This document shows, in pieces, positions 34,641-43,491 of a stretch of DNA of 64,000 nt. The position numbers were made by a program, and so were the translations under genes. Source of the DNA: Candidatus Phosphoribacter hodrii (GTDB taxonomy: Bacteria > Actinomycetota > Actinomycetes > Actinomycetales > Dermatophilaceae); NCBI GenBank assembly GCA_016707175.1, contig JADJIB010000003.1, positions 62,001 to 126,000 of the forward strand, in the 5' to 3' direction. The first letter of the stretch is position 1. The number at the start of each line of letters is the position of its first letter. The notes beneath the pieces were generated by a model that worked only from the letters and a program-made list of their open reading frames with translations, ran no database searches and had not been told where the DNA came from.

Positions 34641-35475
34641 GTTCCCGCGGCGTACTCGGCCGCGAGGTGCTCGTTGGACAGGTGGATGTACACGCCGGTG
34701 GTTTCCGGACTCGCGTGTCCCATCAGCTCGCGCAGGGCGAGCAGGTCGATTCCCGCGGCGGCCAGCTCAGTGCCGTAGGTGTGCCGCAGCCGGTGCGGTC
34801 GGACCCGCACGGCGCCGGAAGAGCTGCGATGGCGACGGAACACCGACCGCAGCCCGGCCTCGGTCACCGGGGAACCGGCGCTCGGGCCGCGCATGACCAC
34901 GAAGCACTCCGGCGTGGCCAGCCCAGGCGGTCGCTCGTGACGCAGGTAGCCGCCGAGCTCGGCGAAGAATGCCGAGTCGACCGGCACGGACCGTTCCCGC
35001 CCGCCCTTACCGACCACGCGTAGGCGTCGCCGGCCCTGGTCGACGTCCTTCAGGAGCAGGCCGCGGACCTCGGCCGAGCGCAACCCGCCGAGCAGCATGG
35101 CCAGCACCATCGCCCGGTCCCGGTGGGTGCCCAGGCTGGTTAGGAACGCCTGCACGTCGGCCAGCCACGCGCCGGTTGCCGTCGCCGGTGCCCCCGCGGC
35201 GACAGGGGCACCACCGTTGAACCGGTGCCCGGAGCCCGCACACCCTGCCAGTCCACCCAGGCGAAGATGTCCATCGGCGCCACCTCAGCCACGCCCCGAC
35301 CCTGCTCCGACAAGAACCGCGCGAAGTTCGCCACGTCATAGGCGTACGCCCGGACCGTGGCCGGCGAGAACGCCCGGGCCCGTAGGTGGTCAAGGAACGC
35401 ATTCGCTTCACCCGCCCCGGCCCAGTCGCCTGCCAGGGCGTGTCCGCCCTGCTCCACTCGCACCGACACAGCCAT
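34641..35475 (-). pseudogene. tnpA: TnpA-like tyrosine recombinase with one frameshift
   Basis: The ATG at 35475 opens a SAM-like core-binding domain (FLDHLRARAFSPATVRAYAY, NFARFLSEQGRG). Near 35200 the frame fails in GGGGG; one more G gives SPRGAPATATGAWLADVQAF and continues into the catalytic domain: LGGLRSAEVRGL (Arg), RPHRLRHTYGTEL (His-x-x-Arg) and LMGHASPETTGVYIH (His, Tyr). The end near 34640 is approximate, since the following codons run into the next gene in another frame. It would act with the TnpB-like partner in excision and integration of the element. Confidence 0.7.
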
Positions 35476-35573
35476 GACCGGCTCCTCTCCTCACCGGCAG
35501 GATCGCCCCCACCCCCACCCATCCAGCGGAGGTCAGGCCGCGACGGCCAAGGTGTCGTCCGAGGGCCGGTTAA

Positions 35574-36571
35574 CCAATAGTGGGTTCGTTGACCAGATCT
35601 TGCGCCAGTGCTCCCGCGGGAACGCGGCGAAGGCGAGGACCTCGGCCTTCGCTGCGTCCATGAGAGCCCCGATCTTGGGGTAGCGGGCCGACAACTCGGC
35701 GGCGACCTTGTCCCACTGTTTGGCCATTGAGGCCAGGTCGGGTTGGGCGAAGATGGTGCGGAACTGCGCGGCGACCATCAGTCTCGGCCGCATGCGAGAC
35801 GTTGCGGAAGTGGCCCGGCAGCGTTGGTGCGAACCCTGCAGCGCGCGGGAAATCGCGGCGACGAGGCCGCTGTGCTGGTCGGAGATCACGAGCTGGACGC
35901 CGGTCAGGCCGCGCTTCTTCAGGGAGGTGAGGAAGCCTCGCCAGAACACCTCGTCCTCGCTGTCGCCGACATCGAGACCGAGGATCTCCCGGCGTCCCTG
36001 GTTGGTGACACCGGTGGCGACGACGACCGCTGGACACCACCATGCCGTGTTCGGTGCGCACGTGCAGGTAGGTCGCGTCGAGGCCTGCCTTAGGAAACTC
36101 GACGTGGTCCAGGCGCCGGGTCCGGAACGCTCCCACACTCTCGTCCAGCCCCGCGCAGATCCGCGACACCTCGCTCTTGGAGATCCCGGTCCCGCCCAAC
36201 GCGGCGACCAGGTCGTCCACCGACCGGGTGGACACGCCGTGGACGTAGGCCTCCATGACGACCGCGTACAACGCTTGGTCGATCCGCCGCCGCGGCGACA
36301 GGATGCTCGGGAAGAACGACCCGGCGCGCAACTTCGGGATCGTCAGCTGGACATCACCGGCGTGCGTGGTGAGCAGCCGCGGACGCGACCCGTTGCGTTC
36401 AGTGGTGCGGGACTCGGTGCGCTCGTAGCGGCCGGCGCCGATCGCCGTAGTGGCTTCGGCGTCGATCAGCTCCTGCATCGCGACGCGGACACACTCGCGG
36501 ATGAAGTCAGTGCCCTCGCCGGTGCGGAACACCTCCGCGAGCTCGGACAAGGCAGACTGGGACAAGGCCAT
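35574..36571 (-). pseudogene. N-terminal part of an IS256-family transposase
   Basis: From ATG 36571 (MALSQSALSELAEVF) about 330 codons of an IS256/mutator transposase: RAGSFFPSILSPRRRIDQAL, GLDATYLHVR with the first catalytic Asp, LVISDQHSGL with the second, and AFPREHWRKIWSTNPL at the break where the inserted element starts. The frame changes near 36030 (a missing CG pair would restore SSAVVVATGVTNQG) and is disturbed again near 35810. The last catalytic Glu is in the separate fragment at 32484-32692, so the gene is dead as it stands. Confidence 0.8.
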
Positions 36572-36614
36572 CGGTGAGGTCTCCTTCGAACCGGGATCTC
36601 GCCGGTGGCCACCT

Positions 36615-36663
36615 CCGGGGGAACTCGCCAGCGAGCTCCAACTCACGAATCTGCGGACGGACG
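36615..36663. repeat. 49-bp direct repeat, right copy
   Basis: Same 49 bases and orientation as 32386-32434, lying 43 bp upstream of the IS256 transposase start. Beyond it, 36664-36834 holds no gene, only the FadR-type regulator promoter (TTAATGTTTACC near 36800). Confidence 0.65.
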
Positions 36664-36834
36664 CGTGCGAGACCTTAGTTTCTGACTGCGGCAGCCATCT
36701 CATCAGCGGTATCGTCACCAGTTGGTGCCACTCGCGACAATTCAGACATTGCGGTGCACCTCCTCAGCAGCCATCTGGCGCGCCCTCGGCCCTTTGCTGT
36801 TAATGTTTACCATTGTTCTGCAGAGAGGCATGAG

Positions 36835-37602
36835 ATGGCCAGCACCACTCCCTCGCGGCCGGCGGCGCCGGCCCGGCCCCCGAAGGCCGCCATGATGGTC
36901 GCCCAGCGCATCGTCCGCGACAGCCTGCGTGACGGACTCAAGCCCGGCGACCTCATGTCGCCCGAGCGCACCATGCTTGAGAAGTACCAGACCGGCCGTG
37001 GCACGCTGCGAGAAGCGTTGCGGTTGTTGGAGTTTCAGGGAGTCATCGCCCTCAAGCCGGGCCCCCGTGGCGGGCCGGTCCTGCAGAACCCCGACGCCTC
37101 TCACCTGGCCAGCACCGTCGTTCTGCTCATGCAGATCAACGAGGCGCCGTTCCGCACGATCGTCGAGGTCCGCTCCGCGATGGAACCGATGATCAGCTCG
37201 CTCGCCGCCGTGCGGATGAACGAGGACGACCTGGCCGACCTCGCCGCGACGATCGACCAGATGCGCACCGACATGGACGACCAATTCTCGTTCCTCGAGG
37301 CCAACAAGCGGTTCCACGACGTCATCGCCTGGTCGTCGGGCAACGTGCTCTTCGGTTACATCGTCGACTCGCTGCTCGGAATCATGGACGGCACGGTCAT
37401 CGGCATCCACTACCCGACGCACCGGCGCCAGGCGATCCTCGTGGCCCACCAGGAGATCTACGAGGCTCTCAAGTCCCGCGACCCGGCGGCGTCGCAGGCT
37501 CGGATGCAGGAGCACATCGACGCCTACGTGAAGTATGCCGAGCGGAAGTACCCACAGTTGCTGCAGGAGACGACTCCCTGGGACCAGCGCTACTTCAGCT
37601 GA
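36835..37602 (+). CDS. FadR/GntR-family regulator (FCD domain)
   Basis: Start at ATG 36835 after GAGAGG, giving 255 residues. The winged helix spans residues 15-85 (MSPERTMLEKYQTGRGTLREALRLL, FQGVIALKPGPRGG). The rest is an FCD ligand domain of the VanR/FadR type (RTIVEVRSAMEPMISSLAA, FLEANKRFHDVIAWSSGN with the conserved acidic/His metal site, HQEIYEALKSRD). These proteins bind carboxylates or acyl-CoA. It converges on the branched-chain-type transporter operon, whose promoter is 5 kb away, so its targets may be the catabolic operons nearby; that is inference. Confidence 0.88.
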   Translation: MASTTPSRPAAPARPPKAAMMVAQRIVRDSLRDGLKPGDLMSPERTMLEKYQTGRGTLREALRLLEFQGVIALKPGPRGGPVLQNPDASHLASTVVLLMQINEAPFRTIVEVRSAMEPMISSLAAVRMNEDDLADLAATIDQMRTDMDDQFSFLEANKRFHDVIAWSSGNVLFGYIVDSLLGIMDGTVIGIHYPTHRRQAILVAHQEIYEALKSRDPAASQARMQEHIDAYVKYAERKYPQLLQETTPWDQRYFS

Positions 37603-37697
37603 CCGGCTGGGGTGGGCGCTGCCCGCCCCAGCGCCGCTGACTCTGCGGCTTGCTGATCCACTGCCGCGGCGCGTGGCCGGGCAGGTCAGGTCAGAGG

Positions 37698-38426
37698 TCA
37701 CGCGCCCGACTCGCCGGCCAACGCCGCCTCGCCGAGGAAGGCCCGCAGCACCGAGGCGTTCGCCCGAGCCGCTTCGGCAGGGCCGGCAAAGACGACCTCA
37801 CCACGAGCAACGGCGATGACGTGGTCGGCGACCTCCAGGCCCGCCTCCGCGTTCTGCTCCACCATGAGGATCCCGATGCCCGAGTTGGCCATCGTGCGCA
37901 CGTTCGCGAGGATCCGGTCGGTGACCGCCGGCGCCAGCCCCATGGACGGCTCGTCCAGAAGCATGATCTTGGGCTGGGACATCAGCGCACGACCGAAGGC
38001 GAGCATCTGCTGCTCCCCGCCGGAGAGCAGCCCGGCGGCGCCGTTGCTGCGGTCGGCGAGGATGGGGAACATCGCGTTCACCTCGGCAAGCGTGCGCGCG
38101 TATGCCGCCTTGTCGGCTGTGTAGGCGCCGAGCCGAAGGTTCTCCAAGACCGTCATGGGCGCGAGGACCCGACGGCCTTCGGGCACCAGCGAGACCCCGT
38201 GTCGCACCATCTTGTGCGCGGGCTGGCCGGTGACGTCGACCCCGTTGAGCACGACGGTGCCCGAGGTGGGCGGGTGCAGGCCGGCGACGGTCCGCAGGGT
38301 GGTCGACTTGCCGGCGCCGTTGGCTCCCAGCAGCAGGGTGACCCGGCCCGGGTCGACGCTCAGGCTCAAGCCACGCACGGCCTCGATCTGGCCGTAACCG
38401 GCATACAGGTCGGTGATCTCAAGCAT
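37698..38426 (-). CDS. livF: Branched-chain-type ABC ATPase (LivF)
   Basis: A 242-residue ATPase: Walker A GANGAGKST near residue 36, Q-loop SLVPEGRRV (the typical LivF wording), signature LLSGGEQQML near residue 130, Walker B IMLLDEPSMGLAP. It pairs with LivG in the HAAT importer class, which carries branched-chain amino acids, amides, or aromatic and dicarboxylic acids. The start overlaps the LivG stop by 8 bases. Last gene of the operon that begins at 42289. Confidence 0.93.
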   Translation of the reverse strand: MLEITDLYAGYGQIEAVRGLSLSVDPGRVTLLLGANGAGKSTTLRTVAGLHPPTSGTVVLNGVDVTGQPAHKMVRHGVSLVPEGRRVLAPMTVLENLRLGAYTADKAAYARTLAEVNAMFPILADRSNGAAGLLSGGEQQMLAFGRALMSQPKIMLLDEPSMGLAPAVTDRILANVRTMANSGIGILMVEQNAEAGLEVADHVIAVARGEVVFAGPAEAARANASVLRAFLGEAALAGESGA

Positions 38427-39207
38427 GGCGGAACTTCTTCCCGAGGTAGGCCTCTTGGACCTGCGGGTCGCGGACGACGTCCTCCGGCCGGCCCTGGGCG
38501 ATGACGGTGCCGAGGTTCATCGCGAAGACGTAGTCGCACGTGTCGACCATCATCTGCACATCGTGCTCGACGAGCAGTTGGGTGAGGCCCTCGTCGCGCA
38601 GTTCCTTCAGCAGGGTGGAGATCTCGCCGCGCTCCCGCTGGTTCATGCCGGCGGTGGGCTCGTCGAGCAGCAAGAGGCGGGGGTCCAGGGCCAGGGCGCG
38701 GGCGATCTCCACCCGGCGCTGGGTGCCGTAAGACATCTCCGCTGGGCGGTAGTCCTCGAAGCCGCCGAGCCGGGTGCGGGCGATGGCCGAGGCGACCGCG
38801 GGGGAGGTGTGGGTGCCGAAGTTGCGAGCCCACCAGCCGCGGCGTTCGTCGACATCGCCGCGGGCCGCGTCGGCGCCGAGCTGGATGTTGTCGCGGACGC
38901 TGACGTCCGGGAGCAGCCGCACCGTCTGGAAGGTCCGGGCGATCCGCTTGGCCGCGATCTGCGAGGCGTGGACCGTGTGGAACGGCTCGCCGTCGAAGAG
39001 GATCTCCCCCGAGGTCAGCGGCGTCAGCCGGGTGACGGCGCCCAGGAGGGTGCTCTTGCCCGAGCCGTTCGGTCCGATGATCCCGTAGATGCGACCCTCG
39101 TCCAGGCGCATCGACAACCGGTCGACGGCCTTGACTCCGCCGAAGTGGACCGCGAGGTCGCGGATCTCCAGGACCGGCCGGGTGGCCGTCGCCTCTGCCG
39201 CGCTCAT
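38419..39207 (-). CDS. livG: Branched-chain-type ABC ATPase (LivG)
   Basis: A 262-residue ATPase with LEIRDLAVHFGGVKAVD near residue 14 (LivG-style), Walker A GPNGSGKST, RIARTFQTVRLLPDVSV Q-loop, signature EMSYGTQRRVE (an SYGTQR variant of LSGGQ) and Walker B LLLLDEPTAGMNQRE with VEHDVQMMVDTCD. ATG 39207 overlaps the LivM stop by four bases; a longer in-frame leader from 39468 is only a shadow of livM. Works with LivF as the ATPase heterodimer. Confidence 0.93.
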   Translation of the reverse strand: MSAAEATATRPVLEIRDLAVHFGGVKAVDRLSMRLDEGRIYGIIGPNGSGKSTLLGAVTRLTPLTSGEILFDGEPFHTVHASQIAAKRIARTFQTVRLLPDVSVRDNIQLGADAARGDVDERRGWWARNFGTHTSPAVASAIARTRLGGFEDYRPAEMSYGTQRRVEIARALALDPRLLLLDEPTAGMNQRERGEISTLLKELRDEGLTQLLVEHDVQMMVDTCDYVFAMNLGTVIAQGRPEDVVRDPQVQEAYLGKKFRHA

Positions 39208-40136
39208 GCCGACCTCCCTGCGTCGCCGTTGGGGACCGAGATGGCCAGGGCTTGTTCGTGAGCCGGCGCCTCGCCCTGCGGCGGCTTTCGCTTGGCGCGG
39301 GTGCGCCGGTAACGGGCCTCGCTGTAGATGCCGTAGAGCCCGCCAGGCACGAAGATCGCGGCGGTCGCCACGATGACGCCATAGACGACGTGCTGCAACT
39401 GGCCGAAGCCCGCCAGCAACGGCGGCAACCAGGTGAAGATGACGGCCCCGAGGACGGCGCCCTTCCACGACTGGGCGCCTCCGACGATGATCATCGTCAG
39501 GGCCAGGACGATGAGGCTGAAGCCGATGTCCGAGGGGGAGATGGTGCTGCGGACCAGCGAGTTGAGGGAGCCGGCCACCGAGCCGAGGAGCCCGCTGACG
39601 ACGAAGGCCGCCAACCGGTAGCGCCGCACGCTGATGCCGACCGACTGCGCCAACTCCGGGTCGTCGCGGACCGCGTCGACCCGTCGGCCCACCCGGCCGC
39701 GCTCGGTGAGGGCGACCCCGACGATGCCCAGCAGGGCCAGGCCGATCAGGTGGAAGATCGTCACGTCGGAGAGCACTCCGAACAGGCCGGTGACGCCGCC
39801 GGTGAGGTCGCCACCATTGATCGCGAGGACCGAGACGATGAGGTCAAAGGACACCGTCGCCATGGCGAGGTAGAGCCCACCGAGGTGGGCCACCAGCAGC
39901 CCGAGCAGGAGGCCGACCACCATCGCGACGATGCCGGAGATGAGGATGGCGAGCAGGGACGGCATACCCGTTTTGAGAACGAGGATGGCCGAGACGTAGG
40001 CGCCAATGCCGTAGGACCCTGCGCCGGCAAAGGAGAAGACTCCCGCGCGCATGGGGACCTGGACGCTGAGCGCGAGCAGGATGCCGATGAAGGTCGACTG
40101 GATGAGGACGAGGTTGGCCGCGTAGAAGTCGCTCAT
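39204..40136 (-). CDS. livM: Branched-chain-type ABC permease (LivM)
   Basis: A 310-residue permease of about eight to ten hydrophobic helices, with FSFAGAGSYGIGAYVSAIL near residue 34 and the DPELAQSVGISVRRYRLAAFVVSG loop near residue 170 that contacts the ATPases, both typical of LivM. The last 35 residues are a Lys/Arg/Pro cytoplasmic tail. ATG 40136 overlaps livH by four bases. Confidence 0.92.
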   Translation of the reverse strand: MSDFYAANLVLIQSTFIGILLALSVQVPMRAGVFSFAGAGSYGIGAYVSAILVLKTGMPSLLAILISGIVAMVVGLLLGLLVAHLGGLYLAMATVSFDLIVSVLAINGGDLTGGVTGLFGVLSDVTIFHLIGLALLGIVGVALTERGRVGRRVDAVRDDPELAQSVGISVRRYRLAAFVVSGLLGSVAGSLNSLVRSTISPSDIGFSLIVLALTMIIVGGAQSWKGAVLGAVIFTWLPPLLAGFGQLQHVVYGVIVATAAIFVPGGLYGIYSEARYRRTRAKRKPPQGEAPAHEQALAISVPNGDAGRSA

Positions 40137-41023
40137 GTGCGACGCACCTCCTTGCGGCCGAACAGTCCAGATGGCTTGACGAGCAGGACGAGGAAGATGA
40201 GGCCGAAGGCCACCGCTTCGACCCAGAGGCCGCTCGTGCGGGTGAGGACGACCGTCTCGGTGACGGCCAGCAGGACCGAGCCGAGGACGACGCCGCCGGT
40301 CGAGCCGACGCCGCCGAGGATGATGCAGGCGAAGGCCTTGATGAGCAGCGTGTCGCCGCTCTCGGGGGTGATCGCGCCCAGGGTGTAGGTGAACAGGCAG
40401 GCGGCCAGACCGGCCAAGCCTCCAGACACGGCCATGGTGACGATTGCCAGCCGACGGCGGTCCACACCCATCATCGCCGAGACTTCCGAGTCGACGCCGA
40501 TGGAGCGCAGGGCCAGCCCGTGGCGCGACCGGCGCAGCCACATCGCGGTGCCGACGGCCAGGGCCGCAGCTGCGGTGAGGGTGATGAGAAGGATGTTGGT
40601 GCCGCGCAGCCCCATGAAGGTCCAGGTCGTCACCTCGAACCCTGAGTCGATGAACCCGAACGGGTTGCTCTTGGTGACCTCCTGCGCGATGGCCAGCGGG
40701 ATGATCGCCACGCCGATGCCACCGATGAGGATCTGTCGCTCGGCCGTGTTGCGGTTGCGGGCGCGTTTGATGATCTGTTCAAAGGCGACCACTTGGACCA
40801 GGAGCGACATCAGGGCGCCCACGACGATGCAGACGAGCGCGACCCCGACGAAGCCCATGGGCACGTAGGGGATGAGCAGGTGGGCCGTGAACGCGGAGAA
40901 CATGAAGATCGAGCCGTGGGAGAAATTGAGGATGTCGATCGTGCCCCACGTGAGGCTCATGCCGAGGGCGAAGAGCAGATAGATAGACGCCAACCCCAGC
41001 GCGCCGAGCAGGTCTTGGAGCAC
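40133..41023 (-). CDS. livH: Branched-chain-type ABC permease (LivH)
   Basis: A 296-residue permease. ALGLASIYLLFALGMSLTWG opens the first helices, NFSHGSIFMFSAF is the conserved LivH stretch, and GVDRRRLAIVTMAVSGGLAG plus GAITPESGDTLLIKAFA mark the coupling loop. It forms the channel with LivM. Sixty-nine bases separate it from the binding-protein gene, and a strong stem-loop lies there. Confidence 0.92.
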   Translation of the reverse strand: MLQDLLGALGLASIYLLFALGMSLTWGTIDILNFSHGSIFMFSAFTAHLLIPYVPMGFVGVALVCIVVGALMSLLVQVVAFEQIIKRARNRNTAERQILIGGIGVAIIPLAIAQEVTKSNPFGFIDSGFEVTTWTFMGLRGTNILLITLTAAAALAVGTAMWLRRSRHGLALRSIGVDSEVSAMMGVDRRRLAIVTMAVSGGLAGLAACLFTYTLGAITPESGDTLLIKAFACIILGGVGSTGGVVLGSVLLAVTETVVLTRTSGLWVEAVAFGLIFLVLLVKPSGLFGRKEVRRT

Positions 41024-41048
41024 TGCACCGTCCTTTCGTCCCGAAGGG

Positions 41049-41084
41049 ACGGGCGGCCGCGGGGGATGCCCCGCGACCGCCCGT
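41049..41084 (-). terminator. Intercistronic stem-loop between livJ-like gene and livH
   Basis: A 16-bp GC stem with one mismatch (41049-41064 with 41069-41084) and GATG loop, preceded by a smaller CGTCCC/GGGACG hairpin at about 41036-41050 that shares bases with it. In the middle of an operon this would attenuate or protect mRNA, keeping the binding protein more abundant than the membrane parts. Confidence 0.6.
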
Positions 41085-41092
41085 GTGGATCC

Positions 41093-42289
41093 TTAGCTGG
41101 CGGAGCCTTCGTAGAGAAGGACGTCGCCGGTGCCATCCCAGCGGATCATGACGCCGGGGACCACGATGTCGCGATCCTTCCAGGTCAGCCCGTTGCCGAG
41201 GGCGCCGTCGAACTTCTCGCTGGCCACCGTGGCCATGGCGGTTTTGATCTTGGCACGGTCGGCGCTGCCGGCGGCCTTGATCGACTTGGCGAGGAACCAG
41301 GCGGCGTCGTAGGCCTCGGCCGCGTAGTTGAGCGGGTTCTCGCCGGAGTTCGCCGCCTGGTAGGCCTTGACGAACTTCTGCGAGGCCTCGGCCTTCTGCT
41401 GGAAGTTGAAGTCCACCGGCCAGACCATGCCCGCACCGTCGGCACCGGCCGGCTTGAGGTTGCCCGCGCTGGCGCCCGAGTTGCCCAGGACGTCACCGGT
41501 GTATCCGGCCTGACGCAACTGCTTCATCGCCGTGGGGTTCTGGGCCCCGACAAGGAGGATGGCCACGCCATCGGGCTTGCTGGCGAGGACCTGCGAGATC
41601 GGGGCTGCGAAGTCCTGCGTGGTGCCCTGGACGGCAACGGTGGTCGTCACCGTCATGCCGAGCTCCGTGGCGATGGCCGGCAGGGCCTTGGTGCCGATGT
41701 CGACCAGGGTGGGGGCGGCGGCCGTGTGGATGATGCCCACGGACTTCCAACCCTTCTCCTGGACGTACTTCTTCACCAGTGAGTAGTACGTGCGCATCAG
41801 GGGGGTGGCGCGGTAGGTCGCGTCACCGACGACGACGCCGTCGCTGCCGGCCTGGGTGTAGATGGTCGGCAGGCCGGCCTGTTGCACGAGCGGCGACATG
41901 GCGATCGCCTCCTGGCTCGACACCGAGCCGAAGATCGCGCTGACGTTCTTGTCGGCGATCGCCGTTGATGCGGAGCTGGCAGCGGTCTTGATGTCGCCCT
42001 TGGTGTCGACCTTGCTGAGGGTCAGCGTGGTGCTGCCCAAGAACTTGCTGTCGTTGATCTCCTTGATGGCCAGGTCGTAACCCTTGTTGGCGGCCAGTCC
42101 CGCGAAGGCCGCCGGGCCGGTCTGCGGGTTGATCGAGACGACGTTGATCGTGGCCGGGAGGCCACCGCCCGCCGCTGCTGAAGTCGAGCTCGTCCCCGAA
42201 GAGCTCGAACAGGCCGACATGCCCAGAGCCGCGGCAGCGACTACTGCTACGGCTCCCCGTCGGCCGAGACGCACAGCCGTCCAGTCCAT
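41093..42289 (-). CDS. Branched-chain-type ABC substrate-binding lipoprotein
   Basis: Start at ATG 42289, preceded by AAAGGAGG, giving 398 residues. Lipoprotein signal VAVVAAAALGMSAC with Cys near residue 26, then a Ser/Thr linker and a periplasmic-binding type 1 fold (VVSINPQTGPAAFAGLAANKGYDLA, SSQEAIAMSPLVQQAGLP). This group binds branched-chain amino acids, amides or aromatic acids; the ligand cannot be told. First gene of the 42289-37698 operon. A TCATG-CA-CATGA palindrome lies about 30 bases upstream. Confidence 0.92.
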   Translation of the reverse strand: MDWTAVRLGRRGAVAVVAAAALGMSACSSSSGTSSTSAAAGGGLPATINVVSINPQTGPAAFAGLAANKGYDLAIKEINDSKFLGSTTLTLSKVDTKGDIKTAASSASTAIADKNVSAIFGSVSSQEAIAMSPLVQQAGLPTIYTQAGSDGVVVGDATYRATPLMRTYYSLVKKYVQEKGWKSVGIIHTAAAPTLVDIGTKALPAIATELGMTVTTTVAVQGTTQDFAAPISQVLASKPDGVAILLVGAQNPTAMKQLRQAGYTGDVLGNSGASAGNLKPAGADGAGMVWPVDFNFQQKAEASQKFVKAYQAANSGENPLNYAAEAYDAAWFLAKSIKAAGSADRAKIKTAMATVASEKFDGALGNGLTWKDRDIVVPGVMIRWDGTGDVLLYEGSAS

Positions 42290-42313
42290 CGCGTCCTCCT
42301 TTAGAAGATGGTA

Positions 42314-42327
42314 ATCATGCACATGAT
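42314..42327. promoter_or_regulatory. ATCATG-CA-CATGAT palindrome upstream of the importer operon
   Basis: Six-base arms ATCATG (42314-42319) and CATGAT (42322-42327) flank two bases. The core matches the palindrome at 29140-29151. Its position in the leader or promoter of the binding-protein gene suits repression. Confidence 0.55.
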
Positions 42328-42448
42328 CCGCACGATGCGCTGACTCTACGTCCCGATGACCGACCTGTAAAGGAGTTGCCGTTAATCTGCGCCGTTCCGT
42401 GATCCGGGCGGCATCCTGCCGAGTGTGGGTCGCAGCCCGCCGAACTGG

Positions 42449-43399
42449 TCACCGCAGACTGGCCCAGCCGGTGTCTGCGGTGAGGGCGGCCCGCATGGCG
42501 GCATCGAGCTCGGCCCGGAACCGCACGGAGACACCAGCATTCGGCGCGAAGAGATCGAAGCCGTGGACGGCACCGGCATACACATGCAGCTCGGTGGGCA
42601 CCCCGGCGGCGAGCAGGCGCGCGGCATACTCAAGGTCCTCGTCGCGGAACAGATCGAGCGCGCCGGTGGCCAGCCAGGTGGGCGGCAGGCCGGTGAGGTC
42701 GCTCGCGCGGGCGGGCGCGGCATACCCGGGGATGGGTCGGGACCACCCCGAGAGGTATGCCGCCCACGCGCGGCTGTTGCTCTCGTCGTTCCAGACGCGG
42801 GGGTCGGTGCACGTGCGGGCCGAGGGCGTGTCGCCGCGGTCGTCGAGCATCGGATAGATGAGGACCTGGGCGCGCAGGGGCGGGTCGCCCTCGTCTCGGC
42901 AACGCAGTGCGGCGCCCGCGGCCAGTCCGCCGCCGGAGCTCGCGCCAGCGACGACGACGCGGGCCGGGTCGATGTCCAGGTCGTCAGCGCCGGCGAGGCA
43001 CCAGCGCAACGCGGCGCAGGCGTCGTCCAGCGCTGCGGGATAAGGGTGTTCGGGAGCCCAGCGCCAGTCGACGGCGACGACGACTGCGCCGGTGTCGAGG
43101 GCCCAGCGGCACAACCGCGGGTCGTCCTGCCAGACCGTGCCCATGACGTGGCCACCGCCATGCAGCCAGACGAGCGCGGGCCGGGTCGGGTGGTCGGTGG
43201 GGTCGGTGGGGTGGGACGGCGCGAGGGTGGGCGTGACGACGCGGACCCGGGGCCGCGAGCCGGCGGGCACCTGCCGTTCGGAGATCTCGACGCCCTCGGG
43301 CGGCTGCCACCCGGCCTGCCCGGCGCGTGCCAGGTGGATGCGCTCGGTGCGGGCCCGCTGCAGATCGCGCAGGTCGAGCCGGGGGATGGCGTCGAGCAC
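42449..43399 (-). CDS. Alpha/beta hydrolase of the hormone-sensitive lipase family
   Basis: WLHGGGHVMG gives the HGGG oxyanion hole, VVAGASSGGGLAAG the GxSxG-type nucleophile Ser, a late Asp is in TGALDLFRDED, and His in AGAVHGFDLF, completing the triad. It hydrolyses esters or lactones. GTG 43399 gives 316 residues, but good coding character continues upstream without a clear ATG or GTG (LSGWDQPTEHPLLPGPLDPE), so the real start is unresolved and could be non-standard or hidden by an indel. It follows the MaoC gene closely. Confidence 0.8.
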   Translation of the reverse strand: MLDAIPRLDLRDLQRARTERIHLARAGQAGWQPPEGVEISERQVPAGSRPRVRVVTPTLAPSHPTDPTDHPTRPALVWLHGGGHVMGTVWQDDPRLCRWALDTGAVVVAVDWRWAPEHPYPAALDDACAALRWCLAGADDLDIDPARVVVAGASSGGGLAAGAALRCRDEGDPPLRAQVLIYPMLDDRGDTPSARTCTDPRVWNDESNSRAWAAYLSGWSRPIPGYAAPARASDLTGLPPTWLATGALDLFRDEDLEYAARLLAAGVPTELHVYAGAVHGFDLFAPNAGVSVRFRAELDAAMRAALTADTGWASLR

Positions 43400-43491
43400 C
43401 GCCCCGACCTCAGGGTCGAGGGGGCCCGGCAGCAGGGGGTGCTCCGTGGGTTGGTCCCAGCCGCTCAGTCGCCAGCCACTCAGCCGGTCGC

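Larger units (their letters stand above)
32693..35573 (-). mobile_element. Two-recombinase (Tn554/RIT-like) element inserted in an IS256 transposase
   Basis: A 2881-bp unit bounded by perfect 12-bp inverted ends TTAACCGGCCCT (32693-32704; complement at 35562-35573). Inside, reading on the minus strand, are two tyrosine recombinases in tandem: a TnpA-like protein starting 87 bp from the right end and a TnpB-like protein stopping 31 bp from the left end, so the element is compact. Removing it rejoins the host reading WSTNPL with ERLNKEIKRR as expected for an intact IS256 transposase. No third gene (TnpC) is seen. Both recombinase genes are frameshifted as given. Confidence 0.72.

Noticed and set aside
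32693..35573. Calling the inserted unit a prophage or integrative plasmid
   Set aside because: It is under 3 kb, carries only recombinases and has short inverted ends, so it is a transposon-like element.
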